Shown: one piece after another, positions 23,843 to 32,229 of the stretch | How positions within the stretch are numbered: the first letter of the stretch is position 1 | Layout of the letters: each line of letters begins with the position of its first letter | NCBI RefSeq assembly: GCF_001294335.1 | Contig: NZ_LGKG01000207.1 | Coordinates: 62,001 to 126,000, forward strand | Length of the DNA: 64,000 nt | Direction of reading: 5' to 3' | From: Streptomyces chattanoogensis | GTDB lineage: Bacteria; Actinomycetota; Actinomycetes; Streptomycetales; Streptomycetaceae | The notes under the pieces: generated by a model | Databases searched by the model: none | Told to the model about the DNA's origin: nothing | Seen by the model: the letters and a program-made list of their open reading frames with translations, nothing else | Position numbers and translations under genes: made by a program

Positions 23843-24754
23843 TCACGGCGGCAGGGTGGGTGCCACATGGCGGTGCTGCCATGGCAGAACTGCCTCGAAG
23901 GCGGCGGCGAGTTCCCGGACCGCGGGCCGGGCGTCCGGATCGGGCTGCAGGCAGCCGTCGATGGCCGTGGCGAGATCGCGCGGCAGGCGTCGGCGGGAAC
24001 GTATCGACGGGGCAGTGTCCTCGAGCTGCGGATACCAGTCGTCCCGGCCGGTCGTGACATCACCGGTCGTGACGTCACCGGTCCTGCTGCCGGTACCCTC
24101 CCCGCAGTCGAACGGCAGGTCACCGGCGGCCACCTCGTACAGCGTGACGCCGATGCCCCACACATCGGCGGCGGCCGTCAGCAGCCCGCCGCGCGCCTGC
24201 TCGGGAGCGAGATAGCAGAACGTGCCGACGCCCGCCGGGGCGGCGCCGGGCGGCCGCGCGACGCTGAGGTCGAGCACCTTGGCGTGCCCGCAGTCGACCA
24301 CGACGTTGGACGGTTTGAGGTCGAGGTGCAACAGGCCCTGGCCATGGAGGTAGTGGATCGCGGAACACAGGTGCACGCCGAGGAGGGCCACGTCCTCGGC
24401 AGCCGGACGGCGCCGCAGCCGGTGGACGAGGTGGGTCAGCGTCTCGCCGGTCAGCGTCTCCAGTACGACGAGGGGCTGGGGCGACTCGAAGGTCTCGTAC
24501 GCCCGGACCAGGTGCGGATGGGTGAAGGACCGAAGCCAGCGGCCCTCGCGCAGCAACCGGTCGCCCAGCCCTTCCTCGTGGCGGCGGTCGGGGCGGACGA
24601 CCTTGACCACGCACCGGCAGTCCCGTTCCTCGCTCCAGGCGTCGTACAGGTCGAGCCAGCCGGTCCGCGCCAGGTGCGCCAGGACCTCGTAGCCTGGCGC
24701 GGGCCGCGTCCCGGGGGCCAGCGGCGGAGCCGGGGGTGCGGTGGCGTGGCTCAT
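23843..24754 (-). CDS. Serine/threonine protein kinase (soluble, atypical DFG)
   Basis: A 303-residue Hanks-type kinase. The ATP-binding Lys is in CVVKVVRP (about residue 51), the catalytic loop is HLDLKPSN (HRD replaced by HLD), the Mg loop reads DLSVA instead of DFG, and APEQ follows. No transmembrane helix or sensor domain is visible. A short tandem repeat (TGDVT twice) lies near residue 235. The DLS change could weaken catalysis but occurs in active kinases. Its ATG overlaps the ABC exporter stop (ATGA), so it is the last gene of a three-gene operon with a His-rich peptide and an exporter. Confidence 0.85.
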   Translation of the reverse strand: MSHATAPPAPPLAPGTRPAPGYEVLAHLARTGWLDLYDAWSEERDCRCVVKVVRPDRRHEEGLGDRLLREGRWLRSFTHPHLVRAYETFESPQPLVVLETLTGETLTHLVHRLRRRPAAEDVALLGVHLCSAIHYLHGQGLLHLDLKPSNVVVDCGHAKVLDLSVARPPGAAPAGVGTFCYLAPEQARGGLLTAAADVWGIGVTLYEVAAGDLPFDCGEGTGSRTGDVTTGDVTTGRDDWYPQLEDTAPSIRSRRRLPRDLATAIDGCLQPDPDARPAVRELAAAFEAVLPWQHRHVAPTLPP

Positions 24755-26619
24755 GACAGCGCCTTCCCCATGCGTGAGGACCCCTCGAGCGCGGGATCGG
24801 GCACCGCGTTGAGGCGGTGCAGCCGGGCGTAGGTCCCGCCGCGCGCCAGCAGCTCGTCGTGTGTGCCGCGCTCGACGACCCGGCCCTCGTCGAGCACCAC
24901 GATGCAGGTGGCGTCGCGGACGGTGAGCAGGTTGTGCGAGATGACAAGGGTGGTCCGCCCGGCCATGAGCCGGCGCAGCGGGTCCATGATCCGCCGGCCC
25001 GACCGGGCGTCCAGGCCGGTGGTCGGTTCGTCGAGGAGCAGTACGGGCGCGTCCCTGATCATCGCGCGGGCGATCGCAAGACGCTGGCACTGCCCGCCGG
25101 ACAGCATCCGGCCGCGCTGGCCCACCAGGGTGTCGTAGCCCTCCGGAAGCAGCCGGATGAACTCGTGCGCATCGGCGGCCCGGGCCGCGGCGACGATGTC
25201 CGCCTCCGTCGCCTCCGGGCGGCCGTAGGCGATGTTCTCCCGCACGGTGCCGTGGAAGACCAGCGTCTCCTGCAGCACCACCGCGACGTTCTCCCGCAGT
25301 TCGGCCAGCCGCAGGTCCGTCAGATCGGTCCCGTCGAGGCGGACCACGCCCTGATCCGGGTCGTAGAAGCGCAGCAACAGCTTCGCGGCCGTGGACTTGC
25401 CGGCACCGCTCGCCCCGACCAGCGCCAGCGTCCCGCCGGACGCCACCCGGAACGAGACCCCGGACAGCGCCCACCGGGACGTGCCCGGATAACGGAAGGA
25501 GACGCCCTCGAACTCCACGTCCCCGCGGGCCCGCACAAGCCGCCTGGCGCCGGCGGTGTCGACGACCTGAGGGCGCTGGTCGAGCAGTTCGATGATCCGC
25601 TCCGCGGAGGCGGCGGCCGCGAAGAACGTGTTGCTGAGGTGGGACAGATCGCGGATCGGACTGTAGAGCTTGCTGATCAGCGCGAGGAAGACCAGCAACC
25701 CGCCGAGCGTCAGCTCGCCCTGGGCCAGCTTCCACGTCCCCAGTGCCATGACGGCCAGCGCGCCGGTCACCTCGATGACCTCGACGACCGGCCCGTAGAC
25801 GGCGCGGATCCGGGCCGACGTCATCGCCGCCCGGAACTTGCCCAGACTCTCGCGTGCGAACCGGCGCTGCTCCCAGCCCTGCCGGTTGTACGCCTGCACC
25901 AGGGCGACGTTGCCGAGGGACTCCTCGGCGATGGCGCTGAGCGAACCGCTGCGGCGCCTGCGCTCGCGTGATGCGTCCTTGATCAGCCGGGAGAAGTGGC
26001 GGGCCGCGCTCCAGAACAGCGGCACGATGACGAGCGCGAGGAGGGTCAGATCCCACCGGAGGTAGAAGAGCAGACCGAGGAAGACGGCCACCTCGACCAC
26101 GTAGTAAAGGGCGTTCGCCACCCCCGAGAGGAGGAACGTCTCGACCGCATCGACATCGCCCGTGATCCGCGACAGCAGATCCCCCAGCCGCCGTCGTGCG
26201 AAGAACCCGAGCGACAGGCCCTGGACGTGCCGGAAGACATCCGCGCGCAGGGCCAGCAGGAAACGCTCGCTGACCCAGGTGGAGGTCACCTCGTCGGCGA
26301 ACCCCAGGAGGCCGGAACCGAGGACGAGCCCCAGGTAGGCCAGCGCGATCCACAGGAAGGGGCCCAGATCGCGCGGGACGAGCACCTCGTCCACCACGAT
26401 CTTGAAGATCCAGATCTCGGCACCGTCGAGCAGGGGCCCGATCAGGCTGAAGCAGAGGAGGAGAACCAGCCAGCGCCGACCACCGCGCGTATAGGGCCAG
26501 AACCGCCGGAAGATCCTGCGCAGGGGAACCGGCGGCGCGGCAGCGACGATGGCGTCCGGATCCTCGCCCACCGACAGCAGACGTCGCAGAACATGCCGCG
26601 GTACACGCGCCATGGGCAT
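24751..26619 (-). CDS. ABC transporter, fused membrane and ATPase domains (exporter type)
   Basis: A 622-residue half-transporter. The N-terminal ABC_membrane domain (about 45-340) has several hydrophobic helices; the C-terminal nucleotide-binding domain has Walker A GASGAGKST, signature LSGGQCQRLAIARA, Walker B LLLDEPTTGLD and an H-loop His in VISHN. It would act as a homodimer exporting lipid, peptide or drug. There is no peptidase C39 domain. I chose the ATG at 26619 (GAGGA upstream); a second in-frame ATG lies two codons downstream. It follows a 47-residue peptide gene and a strong hairpin, and overlaps the downstream kinase gene. Confidence 0.92.
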   Translation of the reverse strand: MPMARVPRHVLRRLLSVGEDPDAIVAAAPPVPLRRIFRRFWPYTRGGRRWLVLLLCFSLIGPLLDGAEIWIFKIVVDEVLVPRDLGPFLWIALAYLGLVLGSGLLGFADEVTSTWVSERFLLALRADVFRHVQGLSLGFFARRRLGDLLSRITGDVDAVETFLLSGVANALYYVVEVAVFLGLLFYLRWDLTLLALVIVPLFWSAARHFSRLIKDASRERRRRSGSLSAIAEESLGNVALVQAYNRQGWEQRRFARESLGKFRAAMTSARIRAVYGPVVEVIEVTGALAVMALGTWKLAQGELTLGGLLVFLALISKLYSPIRDLSHLSNTFFAAAASAERIIELLDQRPQVVDTAGARRLVRARGDVEFEGVSFRYPGTSRWALSGVSFRVASGGTLALVGASGAGKSTAAKLLLRFYDPDQGVVRLDGTDLTDLRLAELRENVAVVLQETLVFHGTVRENIAYGRPEATEADIVAAARAADAHEFIRLLPEGYDTLVGQRGRMLSGGQCQRLAIARAMIRDAPVLLLDEPTTGLDARSGRRIMDPLRRLMAGRTTLVISHNLLTVRDATCIVVLDEGRVVERGTHDELLARGGTYARLHRLNAVPDPALEGSSRMGKALS

Positions 26620-26646
26620 GCATTCCTCAACAACCATCGCGGGCCC

Positions 26647-26677
26647 AGCGGGCCGGAGCTCCACGCTCCGGCCCGCT
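26647..26677 (-). terminator. 13-bp perfect hairpin between peptide and exporter genes
   Basis: AGCGGGCCGGAGC (26647-26659) pairs fully with GCTCCGGCCCGCT (26665-26677) over a 5-base loop. It sits 17 bases after the stop of the 47-residue gene and just before the exporter's ribosome site. No U-tract follows, so it may be a partial terminator or RNA-stability element giving more peptide than exporter mRNA. Confidence 0.6.
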
Positions 26678-26693
26678 CGGCCCTCCTGTGCGG

Positions 26694-26837
26694 CTACCAG
26701 TGACCGTGGCCGGAACGGCGGCGGTGGTGACGACGGCGCCGGTGGTGGCGCCGCTCACTGGTGTCGTCGCGACTCGATGTCCTGTCCTTCCTGTGGTGAT
26801 CGTGTTTCGCGGGAATGAGGTGACTGAGAATCGCCAT
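26694..26837 (-). CDS. 47-residue His/Arg-rich peptide
   Basis: A short gene with an excellent ribosome site (AGGAGGG six bases before the ATG at 26837) ending at TAG 26694. The first dozen residues, MAILSHLIPAKH, are mildly hydrophobic; the rest is dominated by His, Arg and Asp, with RRHHRRRRHHRRR and a GHGHW end. There are no Cys and no signal peptide. It could bind metal, nucleic acid or phosphate, be exported by the adjoining ABC protein, or be phosphorylated by the operon's kinase on its SS/TS cluster. It heads the operon, which supports it being real. I know no family for it. Confidence 0.6.
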   Translation of the reverse strand: MAILSHLIPAKHDHHRKDRTSSRDDTSERRHHRRRRHHRRRSGHGHW

Positions 26838-27146
26838 GAACTTCCCTCCTGAACCTCTCCCCCACCTGGGGATACGGCTGGGAGCCCGCTCTGGATGGCG
26901 TTTCCGGGAAAATTCTTGCCCTGGGCCCGCGGTGAGTTGCCCGCCAGGTGTGCGGGTGCATGCCTGTCCCGGTCAGCGCCAGGAACGCGGGCGTTCGACG
27001 AACACGTCGAGGCGAGGGCCTTCGCGGAGCCCGGACTGCTGAACTGCGCACCGGCAGCGGGGTGTTGGGCCTTGGCCCGGAGAGGCACGCCGGCTGGAGC
27101 CGGCCGCTGCCGGCCTGGGGACAGTCGCTGCCGGCCATGGGCGGGC

Positions 27147-28220
27147 TCAGCGTGGGGTGATGGCGATGCCTTCGGGTTCGTGTCCGGTCGGCAGGGTGAA
27201 GCGGACCTGCCGGGCGAAGGGATCGATCACCGACACGGTGTCGGATTTCTCGTTGGTCACCCACACCCGTCGGCCGTCAGGGGTGACGGCGACACCTTGC
27301 GGCTCGACGCCTACGTGCACGTGGCCGACGATATCGCGGGCGGCGATGTCGACGATCAGCAGGCAGTCCCGGGCCGAATCGGCGACATAGAGCCGTCTGC
27401 CGTCGCGGCTGACCGCGTTTCCCAGCGGCGCCCGGCCGCCCGGCAGAGTGGCCACCACCGTGTTGCTGTGGGTGTCGATGACCGAGATCGTGCCGGAGCC
27501 GGTGTTGGAGACATAGACCCGGTGGCCGGAAGGCGAGGCACTGATCCCGCTGGGGAAGTCTCCCACCGGGATGTCGCGGATCGGATGCGAGTCCGGGCCG
27601 AGGACGGTCACCTCGCCGTCGCCGTTGTCGGTCACGTAGGCGCGTCCGTCCGGCACCGTGGCGATGCTGTGCGGCAGCCGGCCCACCGGCGCGGTGGCAA
27701 TCACATGATGGCCCGGGACGCTGATGACCGAGACCGTGTCCGACCCGAAGTTGGCCACCAGCACACGACGGCCGTCGCGGCTCGGCATCGCCGCGAAGGG
27801 CCGGTGCTGGACCCCCACGGTGGCCGTGACCAGCCGGGAGCCGGTGTGGACGAACGAGACGGTGTCGGAACGGCTGTTGGCGACGTAGACCTCATCCCCG
27901 TCCGGGGCCGCCCCCACCCCGGTCGGGCCGTGGCCCACTTGGACGGCGCCGACGCGTCGTTCCAGGCGGGTGTCATACGCGGAGAGGGTCACCGAGCCGC
28001 TGTTGGCCACGTAGGCGCTGATGCGCATCGGAAAGCGCGCCAGGTGCCGGGGCGCGCGGTGCGCCGGTGAGCCGGTCGCGGCCAGTATGCAGGGCAGGAG
28101 CAGGGCGGTGGCCGCGATCCAGCAGAGACGACGGCGGCGGAGGGATCGTGGCGGTGTGCTCGCACGGCGCCGGCCCGGCGCCTTGCCGGGCGGCGGGCTC
28201 GCCGGGGGAAGACGGCGCAT
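27147..28220 (-). CDS. YncE-like secreted beta-propeller protein
   Basis: A 357-residue exported protein. An N-terminal Arg-rich stretch and hydrophobic segment (about residues 32-50, CWIAATALLLPCILAATG) form a signal peptide or anchor. It is followed by about seven repeats of the YVTN/NHL type, each with a (V/A)YV(A/S)N...(D/G)TVSVI strand, for example VYVANSRSDTVSFV and VWVTNEKSDTVSVID. Such seven-bladed propellers act as scaffolds or ligand binders; no catalytic site is visible. The ATG at 28220 has AGGAGA upstream. Confidence 0.85.
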   Translation of the reverse strand: MRRLPPASPPPGKAPGRRRASTPPRSLRRRRLCWIAATALLLPCILAATGSPAHRAPRHLARFPMRISAYVANSGSVTLSAYDTRLERRVGAVQVGHGPTGVGAAPDGDEVYVANSRSDTVSFVHTGSRLVTATVGVQHRPFAAMPSRDGRRVLVANFGSDTVSVISVPGHHVIATAPVGRLPHSIATVPDGRAYVTDNGDGEVTVLGPDSHPIRDIPVGDFPSGISASPSGHRVYVSNTGSGTISVIDTHSNTVVATLPGGRAPLGNAVSRDGRRLYVADSARDCLLIVDIAARDIVGHVHVGVEPQGVAVTPDGRRVWVTNEKSDTVSVIDPFARQVRFTLPTGHEPEGIAITPR

Positions 28221-28263
28221 GGCTCTCCTGGATCAGGGGGTATCGTCATCATTACGGTGCCCA

Positions 28264-28280
28264 CAAGATCAGGGATCTTG
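28264..28280. promoter_or_regulatory. Inverted repeat upstream of the YncE-like gene
   Basis: CAAGATC and GATCTTG form perfect 7-bp arms around AGG, 44 bp before the start of the propeller gene. It is a plausible operator in the 28221-28507 divergent region, which otherwise holds no gene. Confidence 0.4.
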
Positions 28281-28507
28281 GGATTCCGCAGTTGCGCTAC
28301 CGGCCAGCCAGCCCTGCATATGCCCCGGGCGAGTGAACCTCTCCCGGCCACGACGGCCGCCCCAGAGCGCGCCAGCCCACCCACAAACCGAACATTTGAT
28401 CCAATACGGGTGACGCTGCCGGGCCGACGTCCCGGCCCAGGGCTGGGGCCGGGAGCGAAGCGCCATGCGAACGGCCGACCCGGCCGAGTACTGCGCACAC
28501 TGGATGC

Positions 28508-30994
28508 ATGGGCGGGTTGACCGTCGGCGAGACGGCGGAGCGCGAGGACCTGCTGGCGGCGGCCGTCGTCAGGGCCGTGAAGGCGTCGGGCGCGTACGCC
28601 GGGAGCGTCTTTCTGCGCTCCCGCGACCGCCGCTCGGTCGTGCTCGCCGCGACCTGCGGGGTGCCGCCGTCCCTGCTGGGCGGCTGGCGCCGCATTCCGG
28701 TGAGCAGTCCGATTCCGGTCGCCGAGGCGTTCACCTCCGGGCGCACCGTCCACCTGGCCGACGCCGACGAGACGATGCGCCGGTATCCGCAGCTCGCGGT
28801 GGGGCTGCCGTATGCCTTCGGCTCCTGTTCCGTGCCGGTGGGCGCGGGCGGGGAGACGTTCGGGGCGCTGGCGGTCGTATGGGCCGCGCCGCCCGGCGGC
28901 GACGGGCCGACGAAGAGCCGGCGCCGTCATCTGCGGGCCGTCGCCAACCGGCTCGGCGCCTCCCTGTCAGCCCTCCGCGCCCGTACGGGGGACCCCCTCG
29001 AGTGCGACCCGGACACCGTCCCCGTGGAGAGCCCGGCTCCCTCCGCACCGGCGGTGCGGGCCGGTCTGTTCGACTGGGATCTGGTCACCGGCGCCCTGAC
29101 CGGGGACGACGAGTTCTGCGCGATCTTCGGTCTCGATCCCGGCGCCTTCGACGGCCGGGCGGACACGCTCGCTTCCCGTCTCCTTCCCGGCGACCGCGCC
29201 GCCTTCCGTGCCGCGGCCCGCGAGGCGGCCGCGGAGGGCCGGATCACGGCGCGGCGCCTGCGGGTACGAGAGGGTGAGGGCGACGGGGCAGGCAGCGAGG
29301 GATCCCACACCGTGGAGTTGTGGGGCCGCGTGGCGGACAAGGGCACCGAGCGGGCGCACCTGGTCGGCGCGGTGGTCGACGCGCGCTCCGGCCGCGCGGC
29401 TGCCGCGGCGGTCGAGCGGCTGCGGGACGGGCTGTTCTCCCTCACCCCGGACGGGCGGGTCAGCTATGCCAACCGCAGCCTGGAGCAACTGCTGGGGGTA
29501 CGGGGCGAGGTGCTGCTCGGGCAGTGTCTGTGGGATGTCCTGCCGTGGCTGTCCGATCCCGCCTTCGAGGACCGGCGCAGGTCCGTGATGATCTCGCAGG
29601 CACCGGCGTCCTTCCTTGCCCGCCGCCCGCCCGATCAGTGGCTCGCCTTCTCCCTCCATCCGGGTGCGGACGGCGTGACCGGCCGGGTGGTCCCCGTCGG
29701 ACAGCCTCCCCCGGCCCAGGCGGCACCGGCCCCGTCCATCGCATCGGCCACCCCGGCACCGGCGACCGCCAGCCCGGCGCGCCTGGGCGTCATGTACCAC
29801 GTCCTGCAGCTGGGCAGTGCGCTGACCGAGGCGGTCACCGCCCGCGAAGTCTGTGAAGTCGTCGCCGACCAGCTCCTCCCGGCCTTCGGCGGCCAGCAGC
29901 TGGCCCTCTACGTGGTCCGTGCCGGCACGATGCACCGGATCTTCCACACCGGCCGCCACGAGGGCTTCCTCGACTGGCTGGAAGGCATGCCGCTGCACGC
30001 CCACCTGCCCGGCACGGAGACCCTGACCTCCGGTGTCCCCCTGTTCATCGAGTCGCAGCAGGACCTCTCCCAGGGCTACCCCGGCATCCCCGTGGGCGAG
30101 GTGAGCTCCTGGGCGTACCTGCCGCTGATCGCCTCCAGCCGCCCCGTCGGCACCTGCGTGCTCGGCTTCGACGAGGTCCATCGGTTCACGGCCAAGGACC
30201 GCAGCGTCCTGACCGCGCTCGCCGGGCTGATCGCCCAGGCCCTGGAGCGCGCACGGCTCTACGACGCGGAGTTCGCCCTCGCCCGCGGCCTCCAACAGGC
30301 CCTGCTGCCGCACCGGCTGCCCGTACTCCCCGGCCTGCACACCGCCGCCCGCTATCTGCCGGGCACCAGTGGGATGGACATCGGCGGCGACTGGTACGAC
30401 GTCATCCGCACGGCCAACGGCGTGTCCCTGGTCATCGGGGACGTCGAGGGCCACAGCATCGCCGCCGCGGCGACCATGGCCCAACTGCGCAGCGCCGTAA
30501 GGGCCTTCGTCGCGGTCGGCCGTACGCCCGGCGAGGTGCTGGCAGGCGCCAACCACGCCCTCATCGACCTCGACGCCGGGCTCCTCGCCAGCAGCTGCTA
30601 CCTCCATCTCGAAGCCGGCAGCCACCGCGCACACGCCGTCCGCGCCGGCCATCCCCCGCCGCTGCTCCGCCAGCCCGACGGGACCACCGACGTACTCGAC
30701 CTGGAGGCCGGCCCCCTCCTCGGCGTGGACCACACCAGCACCTATCCACCCACCCCGATCGACCTCCCGCCCGGCTCCACCCTCGCCCTCTACACAGACG
30801 GCCTGGTCGAGGAACGCGACACCGACATCGACGTGGGCATCGACCGCCTGCGCACAGCCATGGCGCACGCCCGCGCCGACTCCCTGGACGAACTCGCCGA
30901 CCGCCTCCTGCACCACGCCCAGCGGTCGTCCTACCGCGCCGACGACATCGCCCTGCTGCTCACCGAGTACCGCCCTGCCGCGGCGCCGCGATAA
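28508..30994 (+). CDS. GAF/PAS-regulated SpoIIE-type PP2C phosphatase
   Basis: An 828-residue multidomain signalling protein. Order: a GAF-like domain (about 5-160), PAS-like regions (about 185-275 and 300-400, with SLTPDGRVSYANRSLEQLLG), an Ala/Pro-rich linker, a second GAF (about 425-575) and a C-terminal SpoIIE domain (about 590-820). The metal-binding motifs of the last are MDIGGDWYDV, VIGDVEGHS, ALYTDGLVE and DDIALLL. Such proteins dephosphorylate anti-anti-sigma factors in sigma-B-like networks in response to small-molecule or redox input. No anti-sigma kinase domain is fused and no partner gene lies adjacent. Confidence 0.92.
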   Translation: MGGLTVGETAEREDLLAAAVVRAVKASGAYAGSVFLRSRDRRSVVLAATCGVPPSLLGGWRRIPVSSPIPVAEAFTSGRTVHLADADETMRRYPQLAVGLPYAFGSCSVPVGAGGETFGALAVVWAAPPGGDGPTKSRRRHLRAVANRLGASLSALRARTGDPLECDPDTVPVESPAPSAPAVRAGLFDWDLVTGALTGDDEFCAIFGLDPGAFDGRADTLASRLLPGDRAAFRAAAREAAAEGRITARRLRVREGEGDGAGSEGSHTVELWGRVADKGTERAHLVGAVVDARSGRAAAAAVERLRDGLFSLTPDGRVSYANRSLEQLLGVRGEVLLGQCLWDVLPWLSDPAFEDRRRSVMISQAPASFLARRPPDQWLAFSLHPGADGVTGRVVPVGQPPPAQAAPAPSIASATPAPATASPARLGVMYHVLQLGSALTEAVTAREVCEVVADQLLPAFGGQQLALYVVRAGTMHRIFHTGRHEGFLDWLEGMPLHAHLPGTETLTSGVPLFIESQQDLSQGYPGIPVGEVSSWAYLPLIASSRPVGTCVLGFDEVHRFTAKDRSVLTALAGLIAQALERARLYDAEFALARGLQQALLPHRLPVLPGLHTAARYLPGTSGMDIGGDWYDVIRTANGVSLVIGDVEGHSIAAAATMAQLRSAVRAFVAVGRTPGEVLAGANHALIDLDAGLLASSCYLHLEAGSHRAHAVRAGHPPPLLRQPDGTTDVLDLEAGPLLGVDHTSTYPPTPIDLPPGSTLALYTDGLVEERDTDIDVGIDRLRTAMAHARADSLDELADRLLHHAQRSSYRADDIALLLTEYRPAAAPR

Positions 30995-31055
30995 CGCCTT
31001 GGTGCGCCTTGGTGCGGTCCGAACGCCCCTCCGCTTCCGCCCCGCCCCGCCCCGG

Positions 31056-31352
31056 TCAATGACCGGGGATGCTGAGCTCGCCGCCCCGATAGAAGCCTTC
31101 CCGCTCCTCGACGACGTACTGCGCCATGGCGTCCCGCCGCCGCTTCTCCTCGCCGGAGGCGCGCCAGGCATCGCATGACTCCTTGGAGTCCCAGAACGAG
31201 ACCCCGGTGATCTCGTGCCCGTCCTCGGACCAGTACGCGAAGGCGCGGCGCAGACCGTGCGGGAACGGCTGCGGGCGCCATGCCCGCTCGAAGTCCGCCA
31301 ACGCGCCCGGCTTGATGCCGCGCGTCGTGACCCAGACGAAGTGCTCCTCCAT
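31056..31352 (-). CDS. Small antibiotic-biosynthesis-monooxygenase-fold protein
   Basis: A 98-residue protein resembling the dimeric alpha/beta-barrel (ABM/YdhR-like) family, with a WVTTRGIKPG strand, FERAW helix and FAYWSEDGHEITGVSFWDSKES. Some members oxidise polyketides or degrade haem; many have no known reaction. The ATG at 31352 has GGGAGG six bases before it; upstream in-frame codons are not conserved in style. It converges on the SpoIIE gene across 60 bp. Confidence 0.7.
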   Translation of the reverse strand: MEEHFVWVTTRGIKPGALADFERAWRPQPFPHGLRRAFAYWSEDGHEITGVSFWDSKESCDAWRASGEEKRRRDAMAQYVVEEREGFYRGGELSIPGH

Positions 31353-31399
31353 CGCAGCCTCCCTCGGAACGCCATCTCGTCCTGGCGGCTCGTTCTCCC

Positions 31400-31550
31400 A
31401 CCACCGTAGGTCTGCCACTCCGCTTCCGCCTTCCCGGCGGCCGTCCCTACGACTGGGACGGCTACCGGCCGCAGAACCTGCCGCTGGAGAACCAGGTATT
31501 TCCGGTCGCCGCCGCATACCGGTGCACGGACCTGACACTGCGCCAACTCA
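31400..31550 (+). pseudogene. Possible remnant of a protein-coding gene
   Basis: From about 31430 to 31500 the plus frame reads GGRPYDWDGYRPQNLPLEN with almost every third codon position G or C, unlike the mixed use around it. No start or ribosome site precedes it in frame, and the frame decays into low-GC sequence and a TAA near 31645. It may be the broken end of a gene. The rest of the 31353-31699 gap is AT-rich promoter sequence for the small secreted protein. Confidence 0.25.
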
Positions 31551-31699
31551 CGGTCCCGAACATGCCAAAAAGCCCTCGCCGGATACGGACAGGATTCGGC
31601 GCGCCGCCGAGTGTCTGCAAGATATTTCGTATTACTCTTTCGTAATCTTACAAAGCCGATCAATCGCAGATCGCATCCTCTCAATCCACCGGAGATGAA

Positions 31700-31945
31700 A
31701 TGCGCAAGCTTCGCAAGGCTGCCGTTGTGATCGCCACTCTGCCCACCATCGGCCTCTTCGGCGTCGGTACCGCCCAAGCCGACATCGGGCAGGGCCTCGG
31801 CAACTCACTGAACATCTTGCAGGGCAGTTCATGCATGGCGCACGACGTGAACGTGGACGTCCTGGGCGAGGTCGGAGTCGCCAACGGCCTGCAGTCCGCG
31901 CCGCTGGGATCGTCCATCGGCTGCACCAACCGATTCGCCAAGTAG
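31700..31945 (+). CDS. Small secreted protein with two cysteines
   Basis: An 81-residue product with a classic Sec signal peptide: MRKLRKAAVVIATLPTIG, then a hydrophobic core and an AQA cleavage site near residue 27. The mature part of about 54 residues contains two Cys (in GSSC and IGC) that could form one disulfide. It resembles the many small exported Streptomyces proteins of unknown function; it lacks chaplin repeats. The ATG at 31700 has GGAG upstream, within a low-GC promoter region that includes an ATTAC/GTAAT inverted repeat near 31630-31645. Confidence 0.75.
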   Translation: MRKLRKAAVVIATLPTIGLFGVGTAQADIGQGLGNSLNILQGSSCMAHDVNVDVLGEVGVANGLQSAPLGSSIGCTNRFAK

Positions 31946-31959
31946 AGGGAAGAGGCCGC

Positions 31960-31985
31960 GGTGTCCGAGCAACAGGCCGGACGCC
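31960..31985 (+). terminator. Candidate terminator after the small secreted protein gene
   Basis: GGTGTCCG (31960-31967) can pair with CGGACGCC (31978-31985) with one G-U pair and a 10-base loop; a short TTTT follows at 31993. It lies 15 bases after the stop codon. The stem is short, so confidence is modest. Confidence 0.35.
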
Positions 31986-32039
31986 GGGGCCGTTTTGCGC
32001 CCGCCCCGTCGGACCAGGTGGCGAATTGCGCACGGAAGG

Positions 32040-32105
32040 CGCATTTTCGGAATTACCCGATCGCCACTATCAGTCATATAAATATATTCCATATAAACAT
32101 CAGGA
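32040..32105. other. AT-rich island in an intergenic region
   Basis: About 50 bp around 32070-32100 (for example ATATAAATATATTCC) is strikingly AT-rich in an otherwise roughly 70% GC setting. The 31946-32229 interval has no convincing gene. The island may be a nucleoid-protein binding site, a promoter on either strand, or a scar of insertion. Confidence 0.45.
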
Positions 32106-32229
32106 CTTGTGGCGGGTGGTGGCAACCTGCACGCCTGCCATGGCCGTCCTGCAAGCCCGCTCCCAGCGCCGACGACGCACCCATGGTGGCGGCCCGTGTC
32201 TGGCATCGTCATGGACGCCGTTCACAGGA

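Noticed and set aside
24045..24090. CRISPR-like or regulatory repeats near the kinase gene 3' end
   Set aside because: It is only a 15-bp tandem duplication inside the coding frame (TGDVT twice).
26694..26837. Lanthipeptide or other RiPP precursor exported by the ABC protein
   Set aside because: No Cys, no leader motif, no modifying enzyme and no C39 peptidase domain; kept only as an unassigned peptide.
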